A DNA stretch of 64,000 nucleotides from assembly GCF_019599145.1 (NCBI RefSeq), contig NZ_CP080647.1, positions 6,138,001 to 6,202,000 on the forward strand. Direction: 5' to 3'. How positions within the stretch are numbered: position 1 is the first letter of the stretch; every line of letters begins with the position of its first letter. The notes under the pieces were generated by a model that saw only the letters and a program-made list of their open reading frames with translations, was not told where the DNA came from and ran no database searches. Both the position numbers and the translations under genes were made by a program. This DNA is from Streptomyces akebiae (lineage in GTDB: Bacteria; Actinomycetota; Actinomycetes; Streptomycetales; Streptomycetaceae). Of the stretch, positions 9,980 to 18,268 are shown piece by piece.

Positions 9980-10197
9980 TCTGACGGTTCGCTCGGGCAG
10001 GAGACATCCTGAACGTGTCGGTGGTGACCCGGAGACGACCGGGTCCCGGCCCGGCGGCTCGGCGCTACGGCGAGGTGCGACGGAAGTACGGATGGCGCAA
10101 CGGATGACAGCTGAAACGGCATGTACCGCGGGTCTTCGTCCCGCACCCTTGATGAGTCCTGAATCGTGAACTGGTGAATCGGTGAGGTGAAGCGCTG

Positions 10198-10713
10198 ATG
10201 AGCACCACCCGGCCTTTCTCGCCGGGCGACCGCGGCCCGGAACCGGGTGCCGGCGGCGCTTCCGGGGTGCCAGGCGGAGACCCGCCCGAGGCCCCCGCCG
10301 CGAGCCGCCTCCCCCGTCGGCTCGCCTTCGACGGCGAGAGCGGGGTGGTGCCGCTCGCCCGCGACTTCACCCGCCAGGCGTTGTACGCGTGGGGGTGGTT
10401 GCCGGCCGCGACCGCGGACCAGCGGGCCGCGGCCGAGGACGTGCTGCTGGTGGTGTCCGAACTGGTCACCAACGCCTGCCTCCACGCCGGGGGTCCGTCC
10501 GAGCTGCGGATCGGGTGCGACAACAAGGTGCTGCGCATCGAGGTGTCCGACCGGGGGACGGGCAGCCCGGCGCCCCGCACACCGCATCGAGCCGGGCGGC
10601 CGGGTGGGCACGGGATGTTCATCGTGCAGCGGCTCTGTCTGGACTGGGGGGTCGTACGGGCTCCCGGGGCGTCCGGAAAGACGGTGTGGGCGGAGCTGGG
10701 GGCACCCGCTTAG
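10198..10713 (+). CDS. prsI: HATPase anti-sigma factor / serine kinase (PrsI-like)
   Basis: A 171-residue protein of the RsbW/SpoIIAB-like HATPase_c family. Its N-box ELVTNACLHAGG lies near residues 95-106, the G1 box DRGTG near 124 and the G2 box GGHGMFIVQRL near 138. It should bind ATP, sequester the sigma factor encoded upstream on the opposite strand, and phosphorylate the STAS antagonist at CDSTG. The first ~35 residues are a Gly/Pro-rich extension. Symbol by analogy to the S. coelicolor sigI locus. Confidence 0.82.
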   Translation: MSTTRPFSPGDRGPEPGAGGASGVPGGDPPEAPAASRLPRRLAFDGESGVVPLARDFTRQALYAWGWLPAATADQRAAAEDVLLVVSELVTNACLHAGGPSELRIGCDNKVLRIEVSDRGTGSPAPRTPHRAGRPGGHGMFIVQRLCLDWGVVRAPGASGKTVWAELGAPA

Positions 10714-11023
10714 CCGAACTCCGCCGGGCGGGCCGCACCCGCTGCCGGGCGACCCGCACCCCGCCGCCGGGCGACCCGCGCTCTCGCGCCCGACAGGCGG
10801 AGCCTCTCGTGCCCGGCCTCATGCCCGGCCTTTCGTGCCCGCGAGGCGGAGCCGCCGTCGACGCGGTCCTCCCGCGTGCTGCCGGCAGCCGGGGCCCGTC
10901 GCCGCGATGTCGCCCCAGGTTCATCGACACACATCCGACACTTGCGCGTGTCTTCCTTCTCCAAGAGCCCCGGCGTACCTTGAGCCGCCGATCTGATGTT
11001 CCGTCAGAATGTGGGGTGCCGAG
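10714..11023. other. intergenic stretch with degenerate short repeats
   Basis: No supported gene. It contains two near copies of GCCGGGCGACCCGC (around 10743 and 10767) and a looser pair of CGGAGCC / GTGCCCG words (10795-10855). At 10993-11007 the imperfect palindrome CTGATG...CGTCAG lies just before the sortase-substrate gene. Confidence 0.5.
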
Positions 11024-11761
11024 GTGTCGTACCGGACGTACCAGAAACGAACCGCCGCGCTCGCGTCCCTCGCGGCCCTGGCCGGCTCGGCGGTGCTGAT
11101 GGCCGCCCCGGTGGCCCATGCCGAGGTCGTGGACGTCGAGTACAACTGCAAGACGCCGATCGGGGACAAGTCCGCGGTGTCGCCCATCGACATCAAGGGG
11201 GTCGAGAGCGGCGACGGCTACAAGATCACGATGTCGTGGCAGAAGGGTGTGTCGTCCAGCCCGGTCGAGCTGGGCAAGGGCGCGATGACGCCCAGCGCCA
11301 CGATCGAACTGGGCGGGGCCGAGAGCGGCACGCTCACGGTGACGGGGCCGGCGAACCAGGAGGCGATCCCGGCCAACACACCGATCAAGATCAACGACCT
11401 GAGCGGCACGTACACGCCGAAGGAGACCGGCAAGGTCGAGTTCACCGCGGGTGTGCTCACCATCAAGGCCCTCGGCACGGTGACCACCTGCACCCCGGGC
11501 AACGATCCCGGGCCGTCGCTGACCCTCGACGTCACCGCCGCGGGCGGGAGCGCCTCGGGCGGTTCGGGGGGCGGGTCCGACACCGGTGGCTCGGGCGGCT
11601 CGAACGGATCGGGGAGTACGGGTGGTTCGGGCGATGAGCTGCCGCAGACCGGCCCGCTGGACTCGGCGGTCGCACTCGGCACGCTCGGCGGCACGGTGCT
11701 GCTCGCGGGCACGGCGGGGGTGCTGTGGGTGACGCGCAGGAACCAGGCGGTACGTCGCTGA
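11024..11761 (+). CDS. secreted cell-wall-anchored protein with LPQTG sortase signal
   Basis: A 245-residue exported protein. It has a signal peptide (basic start, hydrophobic core, APVAHAEV cleavage region near residue 30), a ~150-residue beta-rich body with two Cys, a Gly/Ser linker near 175-200, and the sorting signal LPQTG followed by a hydrophobic helix and a basic tail (RRNQAVRR). A sortase would cleave at LPQT-G and link it to peptidoglycan. The GTG at 11024 is preferred over an ATG at 11009 because GTGGGG precedes it. The downstream gene begins 12 bases after the stop, so the two are probably cotranscribed. The body family was not recognised. Confidence 0.85.
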   Translation: MSYRTYQKRTAALASLAALAGSAVLMAAPVAHAEVVDVEYNCKTPIGDKSAVSPIDIKGVESGDGYKITMSWQKGVSSSPVELGKGAMTPSATIELGGAESGTLTVTGPANQEAIPANTPIKINDLSGTYTPKETGKVEFTAGVLTIKALGTVTTCTPGNDPGPSLTLDVTAAGGSASGGSGGGSDTGGSGGSNGSGSTGGSGDELPQTGPLDSAVALGTLGGTVLLAGTAGVLWVTRRNQAVRR

Positions 11762-11773
11762 CGGGAGCCGAAC

Positions 11774-12958
11774 GTGATCAGAAGGCGGCGGACCCCGGCG
11801 TCGTGCGCGCTCTCGGGCTCGACCCCGTACGCGACTTCCCACGCGCCCTCGCTGAGGGTGCTCACGGGAGTGGGACTCGCCCTTGCCCTGGCGCTCCTGT
11901 CGCCCCTCGCGGACGGGACCGCGAAGGCGACGGCGCAGTCGCGGACGCAGGGGGCCGCCCAGCCGCAGGGGCGGGCGGCCGCGGCCGAGCCGACCGTGAA
12001 GGTGTCCAAGTCGGAGGCGGGGACCGGGGGTTCGGTCACCGTGACGGGGAGCGGCTGGCGGCCGAAGGCGATCCTGATGGTGCTGATCTGCGGTCGGTCG
12101 ACGCCGTCGAGGGGTGTGCCCGGAGGCACCGACTCCTGTGCCAACGCCGACGGGCGGGCCGTGACCGCCGACGACAAGGGCGGATTCCGCCGGGAGTTGC
12201 CGGTCGCGGAGCCGCCGGTGCCGTGCCCGTGTGTCGTGCACGTCTCCACCATCACGGGGCCGAAGGCCGACGCCGACGCGGCGTTCCAGGTCGCCGGGCA
12301 CTCGGTCGAGCCGCTGCCGCAGGAGGTGACCGGCGGACGGCTGTCGCTCCTGGCGGACGGTCGACTGACGGGCTCCAGCGGGCTGTTGACCTGGTTCGGG
12401 GCGCCGCCCACCCGCGAACTGGTCCTCACCGTCGGCAACGTCGGGACCTCCCCGGTGAAGGACCCGGTGTTCCAGGTCGGCACCTCCCACGGTGTGTTCG
12501 CGCCGCGCTGGGAGGAACAGCGGTGGCGCGGCACGGTCCCGCCCGGCGGCAAGGCCCGTGTCACCCTGCCCGTCGACCTCGCGGCCGGGGCCCACGGCCG
12601 CTACACCGTCTCCCTCAAGTACGGCGGCAGGGTCCTCACCGAGCAGCCGTGGAACGTGGGCCGCCCCTGGGGCGTCACCCTCTTCTGGCTGATGCTCTGT
12701 CTCGTCGTACCCGCCGCGCTGTTCCGGATCGGCATGGCGGTGGTGGACCGCGTACGGCCGGGGCGCGAGACTCCCGAACGGAAACGTCGGAGGCTACGCG
12801 TCCCCGATCTCCCCGCCTGGGTCCCCGGACCACCCCCGTCGACCGCGGCCCACGCCCAACCCCGCACCCCGCCCCCGCCTCGCACACCCTCGATGCTTCC
12901 GTGGTTCACACCGGATACGGATACGGACACGGCCACAGACGCCCGTCGAAGCAGGTGA
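11774..12958 (+). CDS. membrane-anchored secreted protein with a neocarzinostatin-like Ig domain
   Basis: A 394-residue protein with an N-terminal export signal (hydrophobic stretch near residues 30-47). A domain at about 70-170 begins PTVKVSKSEAGTGGSVTVTG and contains paired Cys, resembling neocarzinostatin-type Ig folds. A second beta-rich part follows, then a membrane helix near 300-320 (VTLFWLMLCLVVPAALF) and a Pro-rich cytoplasmic tail. It lies 12 bases after the sortase-substrate gene. No function is assigned; a surface complex with that protein is possible. The stop codon lies inside a 15-base tandem repeat. Confidence 0.75.
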   Translation: MIRRRRTPASCALSGSTPYATSHAPSLRVLTGVGLALALALLSPLADGTAKATAQSRTQGAAQPQGRAAAAEPTVKVSKSEAGTGGSVTVTGSGWRPKAILMVLICGRSTPSRGVPGGTDSCANADGRAVTADDKGGFRRELPVAEPPVPCPCVVHVSTITGPKADADAAFQVAGHSVEPLPQEVTGGRLSLLADGRLTGSSGLLTWFGAPPTRELVLTVGNVGTSPVKDPVFQVGTSHGVFAPRWEEQRWRGTVPPGGKARVTLPVDLAAGAHGRYTVSLKYGGRVLTEQPWNVGRPWGVTLFWLMLCLVVPAALFRIGMAVVDRVRPGRETPERKRRRLRVPDLPAWVPGPPPSTAAHAQPRTPPPPRTPSMLPWFTPDTDTDTATDARRSR

Positions 12959-13018
12959 CGTCGAAGCAGGTGACGTAGAGGCAGGTGACGTCGAAACAGG
13001 TGGCGTAGAAGCACGTGA
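12944..13018. repeat. 15-base tandem repeat, five units, spanning a stop codon
   Basis: Five consecutive units of the form CGTCGAAGCAGGTGA (12944, 12959, 12974, 12989, 13004) with few substitutions, then a partial sixth. The first unit contains the TGA stop of the preceding gene, and most later units keep a TGA in the same frame, so extra copies do not extend the protein. Confidence 0.95.
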
Positions 13019-13083
13019 CGTCAAAGGGCCGCCGTACCCCCAGGTGCGGCGGCCGTCCCACGCTCTGTCGTCGGGCGTCGGTC

Positions 13084-14628
13084 TCAGTTGACGTCGCCCG
13101 TGAGGGCCCTGACCTTCTTGCGGTACATGTAGATCGCGAAGCCGGCGAGGACGGCGAGGGTGGCCTCGACGGCGACCATGCCGGTGCCGCTGAGGTCGAA
13201 GCCGCCGACGGCCGGGTTGGAGAGCAGGCCGGTGATCGAGTCGCCCGCGGTGACCGCGAGGAACCAGACGCCCATCATCTGGCTGGCGTACTTGGCCGGG
13301 GCCATCTTCGTCGTCACCGACAGGCCGACGGGGGAGAGGCACAGCTCACCGACGGTCTGGATGAAATAGATGCCCACCAGCCACATCGGGCTGGCCAGGG
13401 TGCCGTCCGCGGCCATCCCCAGCGGGATCAGGAAGAAGAAGAACGAGACACCGATGAGCACCAGTGCCATCGCGAACTTCACGGCCGTGCCGGGCTCCCG
13501 GCCCTGGCGGTTGAGCCACAGCCAGAGCCAGGCGAACACCGGGGCCAGCGCCATGATGAACAGCGGGTTCAGCGACTGGTACCAGGAGGTCGGGAAGTCG
13601 AAGCCGAGCAGCGAGCCGGCCACCTTCTCGTCGTTCGAGCCGAACGCCTGGACCGTGGACGCGCCCTGGTCGTAGATCATCCAGAACACGGCGGCGGCGA
13701 CGAAGAACCAGATGTAGCCGGTCATCTTCGACTGCTCGGCGGTGGTCAGCTCCTTGTCCCGCTTGATGCGCAGCAGCACACCGGCCGGGACGACCAGACC
13801 GATGACCGTCAGCGGGATCATCGCCCAGTTCAGGGTGAAGTGGCCGCTGAGGCCCACGGCGCCGTAGAAGACGGCCGCGACGGCCAGCCAGAGCAGGCCC
13901 TTGCGCAGCCAGGCGGCGCGCTCCTCGGCCGCCAGCGGCTTGGGGGCGACGTCGCTCCTCGGGCTCAGGGTGCGGCTGCCGGCGAGGAAGGCGGCGAGAC
14001 CGATGGCCATGCCGACCGCGGCCAGGCCGAAGCCGAGGTGCCAGTTGACCTCCTGGCCGACGGTGCCGATGGCCAGCGGGGCGAAGAAGGCACCCGCGTT
14101 GATGCCCATGTAGAAGATCGTGAAGCCGCCGTCGCGCCGCGGGTCCTCGGGGCCGTCGTACAGATGGCCCACCATGGTGGAGATGTTGGCCTTCAGCAGA
14201 CCGGAGCCGGCCGCGACCAGGGCGAGGCCCGCGAAGAACGGTGCCTGACCGCCCGGCAGGGCGAGCACCAGATGCCCGGACATGATCGTGACGGCCGCGA
14301 TCGCCACCGTCTTGCGGGGGCCCCAGACGCGGTCGCCGAGCCAGCCGCCGGGCATGGCGAGCAGATAGACCATCGCCGAGTAGACGGCGACGATCGTGGT
14401 GGTGGTGGCCAGATCCATGGCCAGGCCGCCGTCCATGCTCCCCTTGCCGGCGTCGGGGCCGCCGGAGAGCAGGTAGACGGTGAGGAGGGCCTTCATGCCG
14501 TAGTAGGAGAATCGCTCCCACATCTCGGTCATGAAGAGAGTGGCCAGTCCGCGGGGGTGGCCGAAGAAGGTGCCTTCGGCGCCGGGGGTTCCCCGGCCGG
14601 CCGGGTCCTTCGTCAGGCTGGACGCCAT
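13084..14628 (-). CDS. POT-family proton-dependent oligopeptide transporter
   Basis: A 514-residue, roughly 14-helix MFS protein of the POT/PTR2 family, importing di- and tripeptides with protons. The family signature around TEMWERFSYYGMKALL (near residue 30) is the conserved ExxERFxYY motif. GWLGDRVWGPRK (about 95) is the MFS loop motif and FTIFYMGINAGAFFAPL (about 165) matches the second PTR2 signature. The ATG at 14628 has AAGGA upstream; upstream in-frame codons cover an AT-richer promoter region. It is divergent from a two-component system 481 bases away. Confidence 0.92.
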   Translation of the reverse strand: MASSLTKDPAGRGTPGAEGTFFGHPRGLATLFMTEMWERFSYYGMKALLTVYLLSGGPDAGKGSMDGGLAMDLATTTTIVAVYSAMVYLLAMPGGWLGDRVWGPRKTVAIAAVTIMSGHLVLALPGGQAPFFAGLALVAAGSGLLKANISTMVGHLYDGPEDPRRDGGFTIFYMGINAGAFFAPLAIGTVGQEVNWHLGFGLAAVGMAIGLAAFLAGSRTLSPRSDVAPKPLAAEERAAWLRKGLLWLAVAAVFYGAVGLSGHFTLNWAMIPLTVIGLVVPAGVLLRIKRDKELTTAEQSKMTGYIWFFVAAAVFWMIYDQGASTVQAFGSNDEKVAGSLLGFDFPTSWYQSLNPLFIMALAPVFAWLWLWLNRQGREPGTAVKFAMALVLIGVSFFFFLIPLGMAADGTLASPMWLVGIYFIQTVGELCLSPVGLSVTTKMAPAKYASQMMGVWFLAVTAGDSITGLLSNPAVGGFDLSGTGMVAVEATLAVLAGFAIYMYRKKVRALTGDVN

Positions 14629-15109
14629 GGTCGTTCCTTGCTGGTCGGGACGGCGCACGTGGGGGGGCGCGCCCACAGGGTTGTTCCGCACGCAAAAGAG
14701 ACCTTCAGCGCATATATGACGCCAAAGGTCCCCACGTGTAGCTACAGGTGTTCCGTCACCATACGTCAGGGGGTCGCAGGAAACGGAAGGACTTGAGAGG
14801 CGGATCACAGGTAAGAAGACCCCGGTGATCGCATATTCGAAGGTCAATCAAGGGTTCATCTCGGGCAGGCGCAGGAGGTGACCGCACAGGGCGCGGCGCG
14901 GCGACGCCCCGTTCACGGGATCGACGCGCGATCCCCACCGAACCCGGCCGTCATGTCCACGTGGCGACGCGGATCTTCACCGGCGCCGGACGAAACGCCC
15001 ACCGCAGTGGATCATGCCCCGCCAGAGTAAGAGAACCCTTGGACAAAGGTGTGAATCGTGCTTGCCGATCACCCTCCACCTGCGGTTCTCGGCGGACTAC
15101 CATCAGCGC
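14629..15109. other. 481-base divergent promoter region
   Basis: No supported gene between the POT transporter and the response regulator. It includes the AT-rich CATATATG region (14710-14718), the palindrome at 14733-14750, and GC-rich sequence nearer the regulator gene. Promoters for both genes should lie here. Confidence 0.5.
14733..14750. promoter_or_regulatory. palindromic operator candidate upstream of the POT transporter
   Basis: CACGTGTAGCTACAGGTG is an 18-base near-perfect palindrome centred on TGTAG|CTACA, with one mismatched pair on each side. It lies 105 bases before the transporter start. No regulator is assigned. Confidence 0.45.
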
Positions 15110-15787
15110 ATGACCCGTGTACTGCTCGCCGAGGACGACGCGTCCATCTCGGAGCCGTTGGCTCGCGCACTGCGCCGGGAAGGGTACGAGGTGGAGGTCC
15201 GCGAGGACGGTCCCACCGCACTGGACGCCGGAATGCAGGGTGGCGTCGACCTGGTCGTCCTGGACCTGGGGCTGCCCGGCATGGACGGCCTGGAGGTGGC
15301 TCGCAGGCTGCGCGCCGAGGGCCACACCGTGCCGATCCTCATCCTGACCGCGCGCGCCGACGAGGTGGACACCGTCGTCGGCCTCGACGCGGGCGCCGAC
15401 GACTACGTCACCAAGCCCTTCCGGCTCGCCGAGTTGCTCGCCCGCGTCCGGGCCCTGCTGCGGCGCGGCTCGGCGGAACCGGCGCAGCCGCCCGCCACCC
15501 ACGGCGTGCGGATCGACGTCGAGTCCCACCGGGCGTGGATGGGGGACGAGGAGCTCCAGCTCACCGCCAAGGAGTTCGACCTGCTGCGGGTGCTCGTGCG
15601 CGACGCCGGCCGGGTCGTCACCCGTGACCAGCTGATGCGCGAGGTCTGGGACACGACCTGGTGGTCCTCGACGAAGACCCTCGACATGCACATCTCCTGG
15701 CTGCGCAAGAAGCTGGGCGACGATGCGGCGAACCCGCGGTACATCGCGACGGTGCGCGGGGTCGGCTTCCGGTTCGAGAAGAACTGA
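15110..15787 (+). CDS. OmpR/PhoB-family response regulator
   Basis: A 225-residue two-domain regulator. The receiver domain (1-115) has the acidic pair DD near residue 9, the phospho-acceptor Asp in VVLDLGLPGMDG near 51, and the Thr and Lys of the switch (LTAR, VTKPF). The C-terminal winged helix (130-225) shows the expected LTAKEFDLLRVL and ATVRGVGFRF motifs. The ATG at 15110 opens the MTRVLLAEDD receiver; earlier in-frame codons would add an unrelated 32 residues. The histidine kinase gene follows on the same strand. The signal is unknown. Confidence 0.93.
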   Translation: MTRVLLAEDDASISEPLARALRREGYEVEVREDGPTALDAGMQGGVDLVVLDLGLPGMDGLEVARRLRAEGHTVPILILTARADEVDTVVGLDAGADDYVTKPFRLAELLARVRALLRRGSAEPAQPPATHGVRIDVESHRAWMGDEELQLTAKEFDLLRVLVRDAGRVVTRDQLMREVWDTTWWSSTKTLDMHISWLRKKLGDDAANPRYIATVRGVGFRFEKN

Positions 15788-16008
15788 GGCCTGTCGGGGG
15801 CTGAGCCGGGCGCCCAGCGGCTGGGGGCCCGCGCGAGGTGTGGCCGGGCGTGGTGTGGCCGGCCGGGCGTGCGCCGCAGCCGATCGCTCGGCTCCCCGCG
15901 GCCCTCGCGGTCGCCCGGCTCCCCGCGCGCTTCACGGACGCTCGGCCCCGCCGCGGGTGCCGCACAATCGATGGTCCCAGAACAACCCGCCCCGCCCGGA
16001 GGGCAACC

Positions 16009-17277
16009 GTGCGTCGCCGTCTCATCCAGTCCACCCTCGCCGTGGTCCTCGTGGTCATCGCCGTCTTCGGCGTCTCCCTGGTCATCGTCGAGACCCGCAC
16101 GATCAGCAGCAGCGCGCAGGAGCGCGTGGAGTCCGAGGCTGTCCAGCTGACGAGCATCGTGGACAGCCGGATCATCGGCGACGAGAGGATCACCGCCGAG
16201 GTCCTCCGGGACCAGGTCGGCGACGAGCGTTACGCCCGTATCGAGATCCCCGGCCAGTCCACGATCGAGATCGGCGAGAAGCCCGTCGGCGACGTCATCA
16301 GCCACCAGGCCACGGGCGAGAAGGACGAGATCGTCACGGTCGAGGAGTCCCGCTCGGCGGTCAGCCGTGAGGTCGGCCGTACGCTGCTGATCATCGCGGC
16401 CGTCGCCCTGCTCGCCGTCATCGCGGCCGTCCTCCTCGCCGTACGCCAGGCCAATCGCCTCGCCTCCCCCCTCACCGACCTCGCCGAGACCGCCGAACGG
16501 CTCGGCTCCGGCGACCCGCGCCCCCGCCACAAGCGCTACGGCGTCCCCGAGCTGGACCGGGTCGCGGACGTGCTGGACTCCTCCGCCGAGCGCATCGGCC
16601 GCATGCTGACCGCCGAGCGGCGGCTCGCCGCCGACGCGTCCCATCAGCTGCGCACGCCGCTGACCGCGCTGTCGATGCGGCTGGAGGAGATCACCCTCAC
16701 CGACGACATCGACACGGTGAAGGAGGAGGCGCACATCGCGCTCACCCAGGTCGAGCGCCTCACGGACGTCGTGGAGCGGCTCCTCACCAACTCACGCGAC
16801 CCCCGCAACGGCTCCGCCGTCTCCTTCGAGCTCGACGAGGTCATCAAGCAGCAGCTGGAGGAGTGGCGGCCGGCCTACCGCAGCGCCGGGCGGGCCGTCG
16901 TCAGCTCCGGCAAGCGGCACCTCCAGGCCGTCGGCACGCCGGGCGCGGTCGCGCAGGTGCTGGCCGCGCTGATCGAGAACTCGCTGATGCACGGCGGCGG
17001 CACCGTGGCGCTGCGCACCCGCGTCACCGGGAACCAGGCGGTGATCGAGGTCACCGACGAGGGGCCCGGCGTCCCCGCCGAGCTGGGGGCGCGGATCTTC
17101 GAGCGGGCGATCAGCGGGCGCAACTCGACGGGCATCGGGCTGGCCGTGGCGCGGGACCTCGCCGAGGCCGACGGGGGGCGCCTGGAGATGCTCCAGGCCC
17201 AGCCGCCGGTCTTCGGGCTGTTCCTGTCGCGTACGCCGGTGCGGACGCCTGTCGGCGAGGACCGGCCGGTCAGGTAG
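16009..17277 (+). CDS. sensor histidine kinase
   Basis: A 422-residue membrane kinase. An N-terminal helix (about 5-27) and a second helix (about 125-147) enclose a ~95-residue extracytoplasmic sensor. HAMP follows (150-200), then the HisKA box DASHQLRTPL near residue 207 with the phospho-accepting His, and a HATPase domain with N-box ALIENSLMHGG near 322 and G-box DEGPGVP near 348. The GTG start has CGGAGGG five bases upstream. It should phosphorylate the upstream regulator; 221 bases separate them. Confidence 0.92.
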   Translation: MRRRLIQSTLAVVLVVIAVFGVSLVIVETRTISSSAQERVESEAVQLTSIVDSRIIGDERITAEVLRDQVGDERYARIEIPGQSTIEIGEKPVGDVISHQATGEKDEIVTVEESRSAVSREVGRTLLIIAAVALLAVIAAVLLAVRQANRLASPLTDLAETAERLGSGDPRPRHKRYGVPELDRVADVLDSSAERIGRMLTAERRLAADASHQLRTPLTALSMRLEEITLTDDIDTVKEEAHIALTQVERLTDVVERLLTNSRDPRNGSAVSFELDEVIKQQLEEWRPAYRSAGRAVVSSGKRHLQAVGTPGAVAQVLAALIENSLMHGGGTVALRTRVTGNQAVIEVTDEGPGVPAELGARIFERAISGRNSTGIGLAVARDLAEADGGRLEMLQAQPPVFGLFLSRTPVRTPVGEDRPVR

Positions 17278-17290
17278 GCCGACGGTCGCT

Positions 17291-17311
17291 CGGCTCTCGG
17301 CTCTCGGCTCT
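17291..17311. repeat. 7-base tandem repeat (CGGCTCT x3) after a stop codon
   Basis: Three exact CGGCTCT units start 13 bases past the histidine-kinase stop, followed by looser CTCGGCTCG copies. This is one of several short tandem repeats close behind stop codons in this window. Confidence 0.75.
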
Positions 17312-17406
17312 CCGTGCTCGGCTCGCGGTGGTCGGTGCGAGGGGCTCGCGGACGCGCCGGGGCCTTCCGGGGCGCATGACGGCGGCTGCGGGGCCGGTGG
17401 GGGCTT

Positions 17407-17441
17407 CTCGCGCCGTTCCCCGCTCCCCGCGCCCCTTCAGG
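17407..17441. repeat. dispersed 3'-end repeat, copy 1 (inverted)
   Basis: Reads on the minus strand as CCTGAAGGGGCGCGGGGAGCGGGGAACGGCGCGAG, a variant of the repeat found at 36701, 40437, 41605, 50981 and 55622. It lies between two convergent genes. Confidence 0.75.
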
Positions 17442-17453
17442 ACGTCGCGGGCC

Positions 17454-17996
17454 TCAGCGGCGCTTGCCCGTGACCGTCGGCGGGTGGGCGGGCTCCGCTT
17501 CGAGGAACGATTCCGCGCGGGACACCGTCTCGCGCGCCGGGAGGGCCCGGAACACCCAGGTGCGGTACGACCAGAACCGGAAGAGGGTCGCGACGCCGAT
17601 GCCGAGGAACTTGAAGATGTTGGACTGGAGCGGGCTGTCCCAGCCGAAGCCGTACGTGGCGGTGTAGAGCACCCCGTTCTCGATCACCAGTCCGACCGCG
17701 CTGAACAGCAGGAACAGCGAGAGCTCCTTCGTACGGCCGCTCTTGTCGCGGTCCCGGTACGTGAAGTAGCGGAAGCCGACGTAGTTGAACGCGATGGCGA
17801 CGACCGTGGCGATGACGCTGGCCCGGACCACCTGGAGCTCGGTGGTGTGCCGCACGAGGTTGAACACCCCGAGGTTCACCAGCAGCCCCGCACCGCCCAC
17901 CGCGCCGAACTTGGCGACCTCGCGCACGAGCAGGTCGAGCCGGCGGCGCAGGGCGCCACGGGGCCTCGTATCAGGCCCCGAGCTGGTACTTCCCAT
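17454..17996 (-). CDS. GtrA-family membrane protein
   Basis: A 180-residue protein with four predicted membrane helices (about 25-45, 60-80, 100-120, 130-150) and the GtrA hallmarks FGAVGGAGLLVNLGVFNL, FNYVGFRYFTYR and FLGIGVATLFRFWSYRTWVF. GtrA-like proteins are thought to help move lipid-linked sugars across the membrane. It is divergent from purK, and a GtrA-like gene also sits beside purK in mycobacteria as I recall. Confidence 0.88.
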   Translation of the reverse strand: MGSTSSGPDTRPRGALRRRLDLLVREVAKFGAVGGAGLLVNLGVFNLVRHTTELQVVRASVIATVVAIAFNYVGFRYFTYRDRDKSGRTKELSLFLLFSAVGLVIENGVLYTATYGFGWDSPLQSNIFKFLGIGVATLFRFWSYRTWVFRALPARETVSRAESFLEAEPAHPPTVTGKRR

Positions 17997-18268
17997 CGTG
18001 TGTGGCCCCCGTAGCTAGGTTCCGGTCGGTGTCGTGCCGGTGGTCAGCCGGCCGCTGTCCCGTCCGAAAAGATCTGAACGATCCGAAATGAGTTGATCTT
18101 CGGTCGAAATCCACTGGTTCAGCCATGCTAACCAGCACCCCTGGGCAATGCCTGTGCAGAAGCTCACAGCCGGGGGACGGGGGAGGTCCGGGGGCGGTCC
18201 GGTGGGGAAATGGGCGGGGAAATCGGGCACCCGGGAGTGGCCGATTCCGTGGCCGATACCCTGGGGGC

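Larger units (their letters stand above)
9786..10197. other. 412-base gap between the antagonist and anti-sigma genes
   Basis: No supported gene. It holds a hairpin just behind arsI (9802-9821) and a candidate SigB-like promoter at 9955-9979. In many partner-switch loci these two genes are tightly coupled, so the gap and terminator suggest separate expression here. Confidence 0.6.

Noticed and set aside
11774..12958. Enediyne apoprotein assignment for the Ig-like protein
   Set aside because: Only the fold pattern resembles neocarzinostatin; the protein is membrane-anchored, larger, and no enediyne biosynthesis genes are present.
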